From: Paenibacillus pabuli
GTDB lineage: Bacteria; Bacillota; Bacilli; Paenibacillales; Paenibacillaceae
NCBI RefSeq assembly: GCF_023101145.1
Contig: NZ_CP073714.1
Span: forward strand, 6,448,001-6,512,000
Reading direction: 5' to 3'
Length of the DNA stretch: 64,000 bases
The position numbers and the translations under genes were made by a program. The notes under the pieces were generated by a model. It ran no database searches. It worked only from the letters and a program-made list of their open reading frames with translations, and had not been told where the DNA came from. Numbering within the stretch: position 1 is the stretch's first letter; each line of letters starts with the position of its first letter. Positions 43,008-51,276 of the stretch are shown here, piece after piece.

Positions 43008-44324
43008 TTAGTCAGCCAGGATGTATTGGTTGAGTTTCGCTCTCAGCAATTCCTGACGTCCGGATTGGTTTTTGCGTGGACTTTCGTTATTCAGCGCGTA
43101 CTCTGCAAGGGAAGCCAGTGTTGCTTTACCAGCAACGACATCTGCTCCGATCCCTTCGCTGAAGCTGCTGTAACGTTTTTCGATGAAGTCATCGAATACG
43201 CGGTCTTCGATCAGTTTTGCAGCTACTTTCAGACCTTTCGCATAGGTATCCATACCCGCGATGTGTGCGAGGAACAGATCGTCTGCTTCGAAGGAACCAC
43301 GACGTACTTTCGCGTCAAAGTTCACACCACCACGGCCGATACCGCCGTTTTTCAATACTTCGTACATCGTCAATGTCGCATCGTACATATCAACTGGGAA
43401 CTCATCCGTATCCCAACCGATCAGCATGTCGCCTTGGTTGGCATCGAGGGAACCGAGCATGCCGTTTGTACGGGCAACGCGGATTTCGTGATCGAATGTG
43501 TGACCAGCCAGTGTAGCGTGGTTCGCTTCCAGGTTCAGTTTGAAGTGTTTCTCCAAACCGTATTTTTGCAAGAAGGCAATGGAAGTTGCTGCATCATAGT
43601 CATATTGGTGCTTGGTTGGCTCTTTCGGTTTAGGCTCGATCAGGAATTGCGCATCAAAGCCAATTTCCTTCGCGTAGTCTACTGCCATGTGGAACATGCG
43701 GGCAATGTTGTCTTGCTCCAGCTGCATGTCTGTGTTGAGCAATGTGTCATAACCCTCACGTCCGCCCCAGAACACATAGTTTTCTGCGCCCAGACGTTTA
43801 CCCACTTCCAGACCTTTCTTGATTTGCGCTGCAGCATGAGCGTATACGTCTGCGTTGCAAGTAGAAGCTGCACCAAACATGAAGCGTGGGTTGGAGAACA
43901 TGTTCGCTGTATTCCAGAGCAGTTTTTTGCCGCTGGATTTCATGTGGTCTTCAATCAGGTCAACGATCGTGTCGATGTTGCTGTAGAACTCACGCAGGCT
44001 GTTGCCTTCTGGTGCAATGTCCACATCGTGGAAACAGAAGAACGGGAGATTCATTTTTTCCAAAAATTCAAATGCTGCTTCCACGCGTACTTTCGCGAGG
44101 TCCAGACCGGAGTATTTATCCCAAGAACGAACAGCTGTCTCTGCACCGAACGGGTCACTGCCGCCTGCAGTTAATGTATGCCAGTAAGCCATGCCGAAAC
44201 GGAAGTGCTCTTCCATCGATTTGCCGGCTACCACTTCTTCCGGATTATAATGTTTAAAAGCAAATGGATTCGTGGAATCTTTACCTTCGAATGAAATTTT
44301 ATTAACGGATTCAAAATAGGCCAT
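43008..44324 (-). CDS. xylA: Xylose isomerase
   Basis: The 438-residue enzyme converts D-xylose to D-xylulose with two divalent metals. It belongs to the longer class II isomerases. Active-site parts are FCFHDVDIAPEG (catalytic His), VFWGGREGYDTLLNTD, FLIEPKPKEPTKHQ (metal Glu), KLNLEANHATLAGHTFDHE and LGSLDANQGDMLIGWDTD. TTGAGGAGG precedes the ATG. A cre site lies 27-42 bases upstream of the start and the divergent repressor gene xylR begins 200 bases away, so it is xylose-induced and glucose-repressed by all signs. Confidence 0.97.
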   Translation of the reverse strand: MAYFESVNKISFEGKDSTNPFAFKHYNPEEVVAGKSMEEHFRFGMAYWHTLTAGGSDPFGAETAVRSWDKYSGLDLAKVRVEAAFEFLEKMNLPFFCFHDVDIAPEGNSLREFYSNIDTIVDLIEDHMKSSGKKLLWNTANMFSNPRFMFGAASTCNADVYAHAAAQIKKGLEVGKRLGAENYVFWGGREGYDTLLNTDMQLEQDNIARMFHMAVDYAKEIGFDAQFLIEPKPKEPTKHQYDYDAATSIAFLQKYGLEKHFKLNLEANHATLAGHTFDHEIRVARTNGMLGSLDANQGDMLIGWDTDEFPVDMYDATLTMYEVLKNGGIGRGGVNFDAKVRRGSFEADDLFLAHIAGMDTYAKGLKVAAKLIEDRVFDDFIEKRYSSFSEGIGADVVAGKATLASLAEYALNNESPRKNQSGRQELLRAKLNQYILAD

Positions 44325-44350
44325 TGTAAATGCCTCCTCAATAGTTTTAA

Positions 44351-44366
44351 AAGTAATCGTTTACAA
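44351..44366 (-). promoter_or_regulatory. cre site for CcpA upstream of xylA
   Basis: On the minus strand TTGTAAACGATTACTT fits the cre consensus WTGNAANCGNWNNCWW at every fixed position. It lies between the likely promoter and the xylA start, where CcpA would block transcription when glucose is present. Confidence 0.8.
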
Positions 44367-44400
44367 CGTTATCCTAACACATCGGCTATACTTTGTCTAT

Positions 44401-44446
44401 TGGTTAAACAAAGTAAAAATAAAATTTTTTTTGCGTGTTTGTTTAC
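44401..44446. promoter_or_regulatory. Candidate XylR operator, split inverted half-sites
   Basis: TAAACAAA (44404-44411) and TTTGTTTA (44437-44444) are perfect inverted half-sites about 33 bases apart in the xylA-xylR spacer. Bacillus XylR operators contain inverted TTTGTTT-type half-sites, though normally closer. A TATAAT at 44448-44453 lies just beside the right half-site and may be the xylR -10. Confidence 0.55.
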
Positions 44447-44523
44447 GCTATAATAGTCGAATAGCTTGTTTACGGATTGCGGGTCTGAACCCTTTTATAG
44501 AAGAATAGGAGTGCCTTATCGAT

Positions 44524-45690
44524 ATGAAAATTACCGGAGACCAGATGCTGGTCAAAAAAATAAACAAGTCGATCGTCCTGGATACGATTCGGCGTCATGC
44601 CCCCCTCTCCCGTGCACGGGTATCCGAGATTACAGGGCTGAACAAAGCCACGGTTTCCAATCTGGTTGCCGATCTGATCAATGATGAGCTTTTGCAGGAA
44701 ATTGGCCCTGGCGAATCCAGCGGTGGACGCAAACCTCTGATGCTGCTATTTCGCGGAACAGCGGGATATGCCGTAGGTTTGGAACTCAGCGTCACCCACT
44801 TAAAGGGTGTACTTACTGATCTGGAAGGTCATATTATCACAGAGTACGCCGTTAAGCTGGAGCATCACGATGTGTCCTCTGTAGTTGAACAGTTAAAACT
44901 TGCAGCGGAACATCTGATTCATGCAGCCCCTGCCTCCCCTCACGGGGTGATTGGCATTGGTATCGGGGTGCCGGGTATGGTGGACGAGGAAGGAACGGTG
45001 CTGTTTGCACCCAACCTGGGATGGGAGAAGGTCCCCCTGCGTGTCATGCTTGAGGAAGCATTCGATCTGCCTGTGACAATCGATAATGAAGCGAATGCAG
45101 GTGCTCACGGAGAGTTAAATTTCGGTGCGGGCATCGGAGTTCGTCATCTGATCTACATTAGTGCAGGCATCGGGATTGGTTCAGGTATTATGGTGGATGG
45201 CGAGCTGTACAAAGGCGCTTGGGGATATGCAGGAGAAACAGGCCATATGTCCATTGAAGCAGAGGGCAGACCTTGCTCCTGTGGCAATCGTGGCTGCTGG
45301 GAGTTATATGCTTCGGAGAAAGCTTATGAGCACCCTGATCATCAGTTGCTTTTGCCGGCACATACCACACGGGAATTGATTGACTATGCACAGCAAGGAC
45401 ATGAAGATGTATTGAAACTATACCAAGAAATCGGCCGCAAACTGGGGATTGGCATCACCAATATCGTCAACAGTTTCAATCCTGAGCGCATCATTATCGG
45501 CGGACCTCTCTCCGAAGCAGGGCCATGGATTGAAACGACATTGAAACAAGTGGTGGAGGAGCGTACGTTGCCCTACCACCGCCGCAGTTTGCAGATTGAA
45601 TGGGCCGCATTGGGTAGCCGCTCCACGCGTATTGGTGCCGCTTACTCAGCAATTTCCCAATTTCTAGGAAAAATAAGAGTATCCGTCTAA
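44524..45690 (+). CDS. xylR: Xylose repressor XylR (ROK family)
   Basis: The 388-residue protein has an N-terminal winged helix-turn-helix (IVLDTIRRHAPLSRARVSEI, TGLNKATVSNLVADLI) and a ROK sugar-binding part. The latter has IGIGVPGMVDEEG, IDNEANAGAHGELNFGAG and the zinc motif CSCGNRGCWE with a preceding GHMSI. It represses xylA/xylB until xylose binds. It is divergent from xylA across a spacer with inverted TTTGTTTA half-sites. Family length and domain order are normal. Confidence 0.93.
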   Translation: MKITGDQMLVKKINKSIVLDTIRRHAPLSRARVSEITGLNKATVSNLVADLINDELLQEIGPGESSGGRKPLMLLFRGTAGYAVGLELSVTHLKGVLTDLEGHIITEYAVKLEHHDVSSVVEQLKLAAEHLIHAAPASPHGVIGIGIGVPGMVDEEGTVLFAPNLGWEKVPLRVMLEEAFDLPVTIDNEANAGAHGELNFGAGIGVRHLIYISAGIGIGSGIMVDGELYKGAWGYAGETGHMSIEAEGRPCSCGNRGCWELYASEKAYEHPDHQLLLPAHTTRELIDYAQQGHEDVLKLYQEIGRKLGIGITNIVNSFNPERIIIGGPLSEAGPWIETTLKQVVEERTLPYHRRSLQIEWAALGSRSTRIGAAYSAISQFLGKIRVSV

Positions 45691-45835
45691 TAACCGATGA
45701 AAATTGACATCATTTTGCCCCATTTCCTCCCTTTTTGTTAAAGAAATCCAGAGGTATAATAGGGATATGTGATTTTTGTCATGGCGGCATGAATGTCGCT
45801 GTGTTAATTCCGATGACGAAACGGAGTGAAAATTC

Positions 45836-46033
45836 GTGACCTACGTGGATACTTCAGATATCTCGGCGCAAATGTTTGTCACCGTACTCCTGTTCCTGAT
45901 CGTGCTTGCGCCGCTGTTCAGCCTTGGCATACTTCGATTGTTTCAGAGCAAAAAGAAGGCTGGTTTCATGTACATGCTGTCAGGCGTACTGGTGTATGTT
46001 GTATTTCAGACCATTATGAGTATCTTTTTTTAG
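45836..46033 (+). CDS. Small two-helix membrane protein, unknown
   Basis: The 65-residue protein begins with GTG at 45836 after GGAGTGAAAATTC. It has two hydrophobic helices (MFVTVLLFLIVLAPLFSLGI and MYMLSGVLVYVVFQTIMSIF) joined by a basic loop FQSKKKAG. I do not recognise a family. A large hairpin terminator follows 25 bases after the stop. It stands alone between xylR and the nrdH-like gene, so context says little about function. Confidence 0.65.
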   Translation: MTYVDTSDISAQMFVTVLLFLIVLAPLFSLGILRLFQSKKKAGFMYMLSGVLVYVVFQTIMSIFF

Positions 46034-46057
46034 ATAAAATATGTTCGATTTGAACGT

Positions 46058-46129
46058 CAAATCCCCTTTTACATCCACAATAGAGTTCATAAACATGTGC
46101 TCTGTTGTAGCTGTGAAAGGGGATTTTTC
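46058..46129 (+). terminator. Long hairpin terminator
   Basis: AAATCCCCTTT pairs with AAAGGGGATTT, with further ACA/TGT, ACAA/TTGT and AGAG/CTCT pairs inside, giving a stem of about 25 pairs and a terminal T run. Confidence 0.85.
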
Positions 46130-46135
46130 ATGCAA

Positions 46136-46170
46136 AGAAGCCTCAGTCCTGAACTGGACTAAGGCTTCTC
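46136..46170 (-). terminator. Terminator of the trxB-glutaredoxin unit
   Basis: AGAAGCCT-AGTCC pairs with GGACT-AGGCTTCT with one mismatch. On the minus strand it lies 75 bases after the glutaredoxin-like gene. The T run is short (TTCTTTG). Confidence 0.6.
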
Positions 46171-46243
46171 CAATATATATTCAAACGGCTCGCGCGAACC
46201 GGAATAGCTGCATATGACTTGAACTTACTCTATACAGCGTAGT

Positions 46244-46474
46244 TTAAGCGTCCAGCACTTTGGCAAATTGAGTTTTGTTCATACCCAGAATGCGGTGTTC
46301 ACCAATGACAGTCAACGGTACGGCACGTACACCCATATCCCATACTTGTTGTGCAAACTCATCGCTTGTTTCGATATTGCGCTCTTCATAAGAGATGCCT
46401 TTGTCAGCCAGGAAGCTTTTTACTGATTTGCAGTTTGGGCAGTTGGTTGATGTGTATACAATTACGTTTTCCAT
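46244..46474 (-). CDS. Glutaredoxin-like protein (NrdH/YruB type)
   Basis: The 76-residue thioredoxin-fold protein has the redox motif CPNC in VIVYTSTNCPNCKSVKSFL, the cis-Pro region VRAVPLTVIGEH and the C-terminal GMNKTQFAKVLDA. It would shuttle electrons to disulfides. It lies 59 bases downstream of trxB on the same strand, which suggests that thioredoxin reductase reduces it, as for NrdH redoxins. GAGGTGAATAAGC precedes the ATG. No ribonucleotide reductase gene is near. Confidence 0.87.
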   Translation of the reverse strand: MENVIVYTSTNCPNCKSVKSFLADKGISYEERNIETSDEFAQQVWDMGVRAVPLTVIGEHRILGMNKTQFAKVLDA

Positions 46475-46533
46475 GCTTATTCACCTCATATTGTTTTTTA
46501 TAGACTAATTTATTGATATAAACAGCTTTTCCC

Positions 46534-47475
46534 TTACAGGACTACTGCGCTGTGCTCCAAGCTTTCAATATATTTCTCTGTATCCATCGCAGCCATACAT
46601 CCGCTGCCTGCTGCTGTAATCGCTTGTTTGTAACGAGTATCCTGTACATCACCACAAGCAAATACGCCTGGGATATTAGTCTCGGATGTGCCCGGTGTAG
46701 TCAAAATATAACCGTGTTCGTCGGTTGTGATTTGTCCGCCCAGGAATCCAGTGTTTGGTGTGTGACCAATGGCAACGAATACACCACTAGCAGGAATGAT
46801 TTCTTCTTCCCCAGTTGCATTGTTTAATACTTTCAGACCAGTTACACCGTTATCACCAGCGATTACTTCGAGTGGGGTACGATTCAATGCCATTTCTACT
46901 TTCTCATTGCTGCGTGCACGATCCTGCATGATTTTGGACCCACGCAATTCTTCACGACGGTGTACCAGAGTTACTTTGGAACCGAAACGGGAAAGGAAGC
47001 TCGCTTCTTCCAACGCGGAGTCTCCACCGCCAATAACGATGATTTCTTTGTTGCGGAAGAAGAATCCGTCACATGTCGCACAAGTGCTGACACCACGGCC
47101 CACATTCGTTTCTTCTCCAGGAATACCGAGGTATTTAGCAGATGCGCCTGTAGACAGGATCAAGGTTTCAGATACGAGTTCACCCATGCCTTCAACCTGA
47201 ATTTTGAATGGACGCTCGCTCATATCAATGTTATTTACCCAGCCTGTACGGAATTCTGCACCGAAGCGTTCTGCTTGTTTGCGCATATTGTCCATCAGTT
47301 CAGGACCCATTATGCCGTCAGGGAAACCTGGGAAGTTCTCCACTTCTGTTGTTGTTGTCAGTTGACCACCAGGTTGCGGTCCTTCAATAACGAGTGGGTT
47401 CAGGTTGGCACGTGCCAGATAGATTGCTGCTGTCAGCCCTGCAGGGCCTGTTCCAATAATAATTGATTTATACAT
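46534..47475 (-). CDS. trxB: Thioredoxin reductase
   Basis: The start ATG at 47475 follows GGGGGAGGAACTATAC. The 313-residue flavoprotein transfers electrons from NADPH to thioredoxin. Visible motifs are the FAD site IIGTGPAGLTAAIYLARA, the redox pair CATC in STCATCDGFFF, the NADPH site VIGGGDSALEEASFLSRFG with HRREELRGS, and the C-terminal GVFACGDVQD. Length is normal. It is the first gene of a two-gene unit with the CPNC redoxin. A PerR-box-like sequence lies 150 bases upstream. Confidence 0.93.
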   Translation of the reverse strand: MYKSIIIGTGPAGLTAAIYLARANLNPLVIEGPQPGGQLTTTTEVENFPGFPDGIMGPELMDNMRKQAERFGAEFRTGWVNNIDMSERPFKIQVEGMGELVSETLILSTGASAKYLGIPGEETNVGRGVSTCATCDGFFFRNKEIIVIGGGDSALEEASFLSRFGSKVTLVHRREELRGSKIMQDRARSNEKVEMALNRTPLEVIAGDNGVTGLKVLNNATGEEEIIPASGVFVAIGHTPNTGFLGGQITTDEHGYILTTPGTSETNIPGVFACGDVQDTRYKQAITAAGSGCMAAMDTEKYIESLEHSAVVL

Positions 47476-47624
47476 GTATAGTTCCTCCCCCGGGTTCTGC
47501 AAAAAGGTCAGGCACTCCGGCATCAAAAGCAAACGCTTTTGCATACACTAGAACGAAAGCCTACATCATGTCCACATGACCTGCCCGTTATGACAATTAA
47601 CCTATGCAGAAACGGAATTCTAAT

Positions 47625-47639
47625 TTATAATCATTCTAA
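47625..47639. promoter_or_regulatory. PerR/Fur-like 7-1-7 box
   Basis: TTATAAT-C-ATTCTAA differs from the PerR consensus TTATAATnATTATAA at one position. It lies between divergent trxB and the ZIP transporter gene and could control either. Confidence 0.5.
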
Positions 47640-47728
47640 TCTGTTGTTCATTATGATCTCTTTTATGTACGGTGTCAATGCTCGGCAGCGATTATGAAGA
47701 AGTCTTCATCAGGAGGGAAAATGGAAGC

Positions 47729-48460
47729 ATGAACGATGCACTCATTGGCAGCTTTATCTCAGCCATGTCTACCGGCCTAGGGGCCATACCTATTCTATTT
47801 ATGCGCAAAGTAACCCACCGTCTGCGTGATATTTTGCTTGCCTACGCAGCAGGCATCATGACCTCTGCCTCGGTGTACAATCTCATTCCGGAAGCGCTCG
47901 GGCAATCCAATTTGTTTGTACTTGCCCTTGGTATTATGCTGGGCAGCATGGTCCTGCTAGTGCTGGAGATGAAGATTCCCCATGTGGATCTGGAAAATCC
48001 CGAGAAGATGCCTTTCAAAATTGAAGCCAAAGCCTTCATGATTATTGCAGCCATCACCATGCATAACCTGCCCGAAGGATTATCGGTAGGTGTCAGCTAC
48101 GCTAGCAGTGACGCAGGACTTGGCAATCTGATTGCCTTTTCCATTGGTCTGCAGAATGCACCGGAAGGATTCCTGGTCGCCCTCTTCCTTGTCAATCAGA
48201 ACATCGGTCGCTTCAAGGCGCTCGGAATCGCCACGCTGACGGGTGCAGTTGAGATTATTACAGCCATGATTGGTTACACCCTCAGCAGTCTGGTATCCGG
48301 TCTGGTCCCTTATGGTCTCGCCTTTGCAGCGGGTGCGATGATGTTCATCGTGTACAAGGAACTGATTCCCGAAAGCCACGGCGACGGCAATGCACGAGCG
48401 GCCACAGTTTCCTTTTTGCTCGGACTAATTACAATGATTGGACTGACTGAACTCTTTTAA
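47729..48460 (+). CDS. ZIP-family metal transporter
   Basis: The 243-residue membrane protein starts at 47729 as MNDALIGSFISAMSTGLGAI, the usual N terminus of the ZupT/GufA branch. It has about eight helices. Metal-site motifs are TMHNLPEGLSVGVSYASSDA in helix 4 and LQNAPEGFLVALFL in helix 5. Such proteins import zinc, iron or manganese. AGGAGG stands 12 bases before this ATG; a three-codon frame (ATG GAA GCA TGA) lies between and overlaps the start, which might couple translation. It is divergent from trxB and could respond to the box at 47625. Confidence 0.87.
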   Translation: MNDALIGSFISAMSTGLGAIPILFMRKVTHRLRDILLAYAAGIMTSASVYNLIPEALGQSNLFVLALGIMLGSMVLLVLEMKIPHVDLENPEKMPFKIEAKAFMIIAAITMHNLPEGLSVGVSYASSDAGLGNLIAFSIGLQNAPEGFLVALFLVNQNIGRFKALGIATLTGAVEIITAMIGYTLSSLVSGLVPYGLAFAAGAMMFIVYKELIPESHGDGNARAATVSFLLGLITMIGLTELF

Positions 48461-48506
48461 TGGAAAGAACAGATAACAGGCCCCACATGAACACAACGAT
48501 GGACGG

Positions 48507-48558
48507 CAAAAAACCTGAAAGCACAGCGGCTCGCTGAACTTCCAGGTTCTTTTTTTGT
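48507..48558 (+). terminator. Terminator after the ZIP gene
   Basis: AAAACCTG-AAG pairs with CTT-CAGGTTC around a GC-rich loop, then a run of seven T follows. Confidence 0.75.
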
Positions 48559-48614
48559 TCACAAATGAAGATTCAATGAAATAGTTGGAACGATCTGTAA
48601 AGGTCGTAGGACGA

Positions 48615-48764
48615 TTACACGCCGGATTTGATAAATCGAATCAGCTCGGCATTGAATCTTTCCAACTCATCATAGAATGCCCCGTGACCGCTCTCTTCAA
48701 AAGCAATCAATTGCGAACCGGCAATGCCCTTGTGCATCTCTTCGGCGAACTCCTTCTCATTATC
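48615..48764 (-). pseudogene. Tail of an alpha/beta hydrolase gene (fragment)
   Basis: Directly after the stop of the metal ATPase a second frame reads DNEKEFAEEMHKGIAGSQLI, then AFEESGHGAFYDELERFNAE and a stop at 48615. SGHGAFYDELERFNAELIRFI is typical of the last 30 residues of alpha/beta hydrolases (catalytic His in SGHG). Nothing upstream encodes the rest, so this is a remnant about 50 codons long. It begins within two bases of the ATPase stop, which marks a recombination joint. Confidence 0.65.
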
Positions 48765-50772
48765 GCAAAAGTCTCAGTCCATTCAGAATAACCAGAATCG
48801 TACTGCCCTCATGGCCTACTACACCCAATGGCAATGCAACGTCCTGCAGGAAATTGCCCGCGATCAACGCCAGAATAACTGTGATGGCAAAAAACATATT
48901 TTGCTTTACAGTCCGCTGTGCCCGGCGAGCCTGCCTGATCACCCAGGCGATCTCTTCAATATTGTCGTTCATCAGCACCACATCCGCCACTTCCAGTGCC
49001 GTGCCGCTGCCTGATACGCCCATGCCCATCCCAACCGTTGCCGCCGCAAGTGCAGGGGCATCATTCACGCCATCCCCAACCATTAACACTTGGCCGTACT
49101 GTTCACGAAGCAGATGCACCTGTTTCACTTTATCTTCGGGCAACAATCCTGCGTATACCAGGCTCACGCCTGTTTCGCGGGCGATCACTGCTGCCGATTC
49201 GGGACGATCACCTGTCAGCATCGCCACCTTCACGCCCATGGCTTCCAGCTTTTTCACCGCTTCCGCCGCTTGTGGGCGTACGGTATCCCTCATTGCAATC
49301 AGTCCGGCCATCTCCCCGTTCGCTGTTATAGCTGACACGGTTTTGCCTTCACTCTCAAGCTGGGCACGTATCCCATGCCACAGAGTCAGATTGTTTAGAT
49401 CAGAAGAACCCCATTGCCCTTTTACATCATTTGTGTCTTCTACCTCATTCGTATGATGTGTATCCAATTCATCCGTTTTGCCAATTTTCCAAAGAACACC
49501 GTTTACTTTCCCCTCAATGCCCCAGCCTGTCAGAGCTTGAACCTGTTCAGCAATCGGGAGGTTGATGTCCTCCTTGCTTGCCTGCTCCACAATAGCCTGA
49601 GCTAATGGGTGCATCGAAAGGTTCTCGATGGCGGCTACCGCACCCAATACCTGTGTCCGCTCATATCCGTCTGCCGTTATAATATCGGTCACCTGTGGTG
49701 TACCCATCGTCAATGTCCCCGTTTTATCAAAAGCAACCACCCGGGTCTGGGCCATGTTCTCCACATGAGCGCCACCCTTGAAGAGAATACCGCGACGCGC
49801 ACTGCTGGACATGGCTGATAACATGACTGGCATAATGGAAGAAACGAGGGCACAAGGTGAAGCTACTACCAGGAAGACCATTGCTTTGTAAAACGCCTCG
49901 TTCCATGTCCAACCAAGCAGTAACGGCATCCCCCCAATGACCAACAACGTTACAGCAACAACAATACGGGCGTATATCCCCTCAAATCGCTCAATGAAGC
50001 GTTGGGAATCCGGCACTTCTGTCTGCGCTTCTTCCACCAGTTTAATGATTTTGCCAAACAGTGAACCTTCAGCGGATTTAGTTACCTCTACATATAAAGC
50101 ACCTTCGCCGTTCACGGTGCCTGCATATACTTCGTCACCAGCGGCTTTATCCACCGGTAAGGATTCTCCTGTAATCGAGGCCTGATTGATAAAAGAGCTC
50201 CCCCGGTACACGACACCATCCGCCGGAACCAGTTCGCCCGGTTTGACCAGCAACAGATCCCCCGGCTGCAAATCATCGATGGATACAAGATTCATCTTCC
50301 CGTCCTCAATCCGCAGCGCCGTTTCCGGTTTGAGCGCCAGCAGCGATGAAATATCCTTGTGACTGCGCTCTGTCGCGTAACTTTCCAGTGCACCACTCAA
50401 CGCGAAAATAAAGATCAGCATGGCACCTTCATTCCAGTAGCCAATGGCTGCTGCTCCGAGCGACGCGGCAATCATGAGCAGATTCACATCGAGATCACGA
50501 TCCTTGACCAGTGTCTCTATGCCTTCTTTGGCTTTGGTCCATCCACCTATGGCATAAGCAACAATATACAGCAGTATGGATAGCGGGTTGGACCACGATG
50601 CCGTTGCCCAGGCTATAAGCATCAAAAGTCCACTGCCCAGAGCAGCTTGCATTTCCTTATTGCGCAGCATGGCTCGAAAGTCCGGTTTGCGCCCCCGACC
50701 CGGGCCAGGTGTATTGGCTGGATGCTGTTTCGCTTTCGTTTGGGTTTGAACGGGTTGGTGTATCGCTTGCAT
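48760..50772 (-). CDS. P1B-4-type heavy-metal ATPase (PfeT/ZosA-like)
   Basis: The 670-residue metal pump has about six to eight helices and no N-terminal metal-binding domain. The transmembrane metal motif is SPC (FLVVASPCALVSSIMPV) instead of CPC, a mark of the P1B-4 class that exports Fe2+, Co2+ or Zn2+. Other motifs are TGES (QASITGESLPVD), DKTGTLT (catalytic Asp), HPLAQAIVEQ and GDGVNDAPALA. The start at 50772 follows AAAGGA. Two Fur-box-like sequences lie upstream, so iron is the most likely signal. Bacillus PfeT (formerly ZosA) is the nearest match from memory. Confidence 0.88.
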   Translation of the reverse strand: MQAIHQPVQTQTKAKQHPANTPGPGRGRKPDFRAMLRNKEMQAALGSGLLMLIAWATASWSNPLSILLYIVAYAIGGWTKAKEGIETLVKDRDLDVNLLMIAASLGAAAIGYWNEGAMLIFIFALSGALESYATERSHKDISSLLALKPETALRIEDGKMNLVSIDDLQPGDLLLVKPGELVPADGVVYRGSSFINQASITGESLPVDKAAGDEVYAGTVNGEGALYVEVTKSAEGSLFGKIIKLVEEAQTEVPDSQRFIERFEGIYARIVVAVTLLVIGGMPLLLGWTWNEAFYKAMVFLVVASPCALVSSIMPVMLSAMSSSARRGILFKGGAHVENMAQTRVVAFDKTGTLTMGTPQVTDIITADGYERTQVLGAVAAIENLSMHPLAQAIVEQASKEDINLPIAEQVQALTGWGIEGKVNGVLWKIGKTDELDTHHTNEVEDTNDVKGQWGSSDLNNLTLWHGIRAQLESEGKTVSAITANGEMAGLIAMRDTVRPQAAEAVKKLEAMGVKVAMLTGDRPESAAVIARETGVSLVYAGLLPEDKVKQVHLLREQYGQVLMVGDGVNDAPALAAATVGMGMGVSGSGTALEVADVVLMNDNIEEIAWVIRQARRAQRTVKQNMFFAITVILALIAGNFLQDVALPLGVVGHEGSTILVILNGLRLLR

Positions 50773-50851
50773 ATGAATCACAATCCTTTCTGAATGTAAG
50801 GTTATGGACTGCATTTTACTGCTTCCATGTCTCCTGTATTGAAGTCGTATT

Positions 50852-50870
50852 GAGAATGAGAGCCATTGTT
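50852..50870. promoter_or_regulatory. Fur-box-like site 1
   Basis: GAGAATGAGAGCCATTGTT matches 13 of 19 positions of the classic Fur box GATAATGATAATCATTATC. It lies 80 bases upstream of the metal ATPase start. Confidence 0.5.
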
Positions 50871-50884
50871 AATACCCTAAAAAT

Positions 50885-50921
50885 GACACATGCTGCTGCG
50901 GGAATCCCGCAGCAGCATGGT
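50885..50921 (-). terminator. Perfect hairpin between two Fur-like boxes
   Basis: CATGCTGCTGCGGG and CCCGCAGCAGCATG are 14-base perfect arms with a 3-base loop. On the minus strand a short T run (CATTTTTAGG) follows. It would stop a transcript starting at the outer Fur-like box before it reaches the ATPase gene. Confidence 0.7.
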
Positions 50922-50961
50922 TATTGATTGATTGTTGAATGATTTTCAAATCATTTTGAAT

Positions 50962-50980
50962 GAGAATGATAATCATTTTT
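50962..50980. promoter_or_regulatory. Fur-box-like site 2
   Basis: GAGAATGATAATCATTTTT matches 16 of 19 positions of the Fur consensus, including the palindrome AATGATAATCATT. Confidence 0.75.
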
Positions 50981-51064
50981 GTACTTATGCAATTATTTTT
51001 ACCCAATACAACTTTTGTTTTATTATATGCCTGTGCTTTGCATTTGTAAATGGGCAGTTTGGTG

Positions 51065-51205
51065 GTCCATATCAATCTTTATCACAATTAGACTGTGTGT
51101 TCAAATTTCCAGCGATCAAAGTAGATGTAGCGCCATCCCATTTATAAAACGCATAGCGGGTGTTTTTTTGTTTCGCGCGTTTCAGCGCACTCAACTGGCT
51201 AAAGC
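51065..51205 (-). pseudogene. Possible coding remnant without start codon
   Basis: On the minus strand an open stretch of about 46 codons reads SFYGFSQLSALKRAKQKNTR, then YAFYKWDGATSTLIAGNLNT, and a stop. It has no ATG or ribosome site and begins inside the T run of a hairpin. It could be the tail of a lost gene. I do not recognise it. Confidence 0.3.
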
Positions 51206-51209
51206 CATA

Positions 51210-51248
51210 AAAAGATCGGCTTCTATCGTAGATAGAAGCCGATCAAAA
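51210..51248 (-). terminator. Hairpin downstream of the GntR gene
   Basis: GATCGGCTTCTATC and GATAGAAGCCGATC are perfect 14-base arms with a 3-base loop, followed on the minus strand by TTTTTATGG. It probably ends the GntR transcript. Confidence 0.85.
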
Positions 51249-51276
51249 TAATAATGCAGCATGATTCAGGTAAGCA

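Noticed and set aside
43026..44174. A long open frame (382 codons) on the plus strand opposite xylA.
   Set aside because: xylA is a strong match on the other strand; the antisense frame is Cys/Phe/Val-rich and has no ribosome site or recognisable domain.
44425..44453. A standard sigma-A promoter pair for xylR using TATAAT at 44448.
   Set aside because: The -10 is good, but the position 17 bases upstream is only a T run; TTGCGT is too close at 12 bases. I kept only the -10 as a hint.
50869..51075. A 68-codon minus-strand frame upstream of the metal ATPase.
   Set aside because: It is AT-rich, covers the strong Fur-like box and the perfect hairpin, and has no ribosome site.
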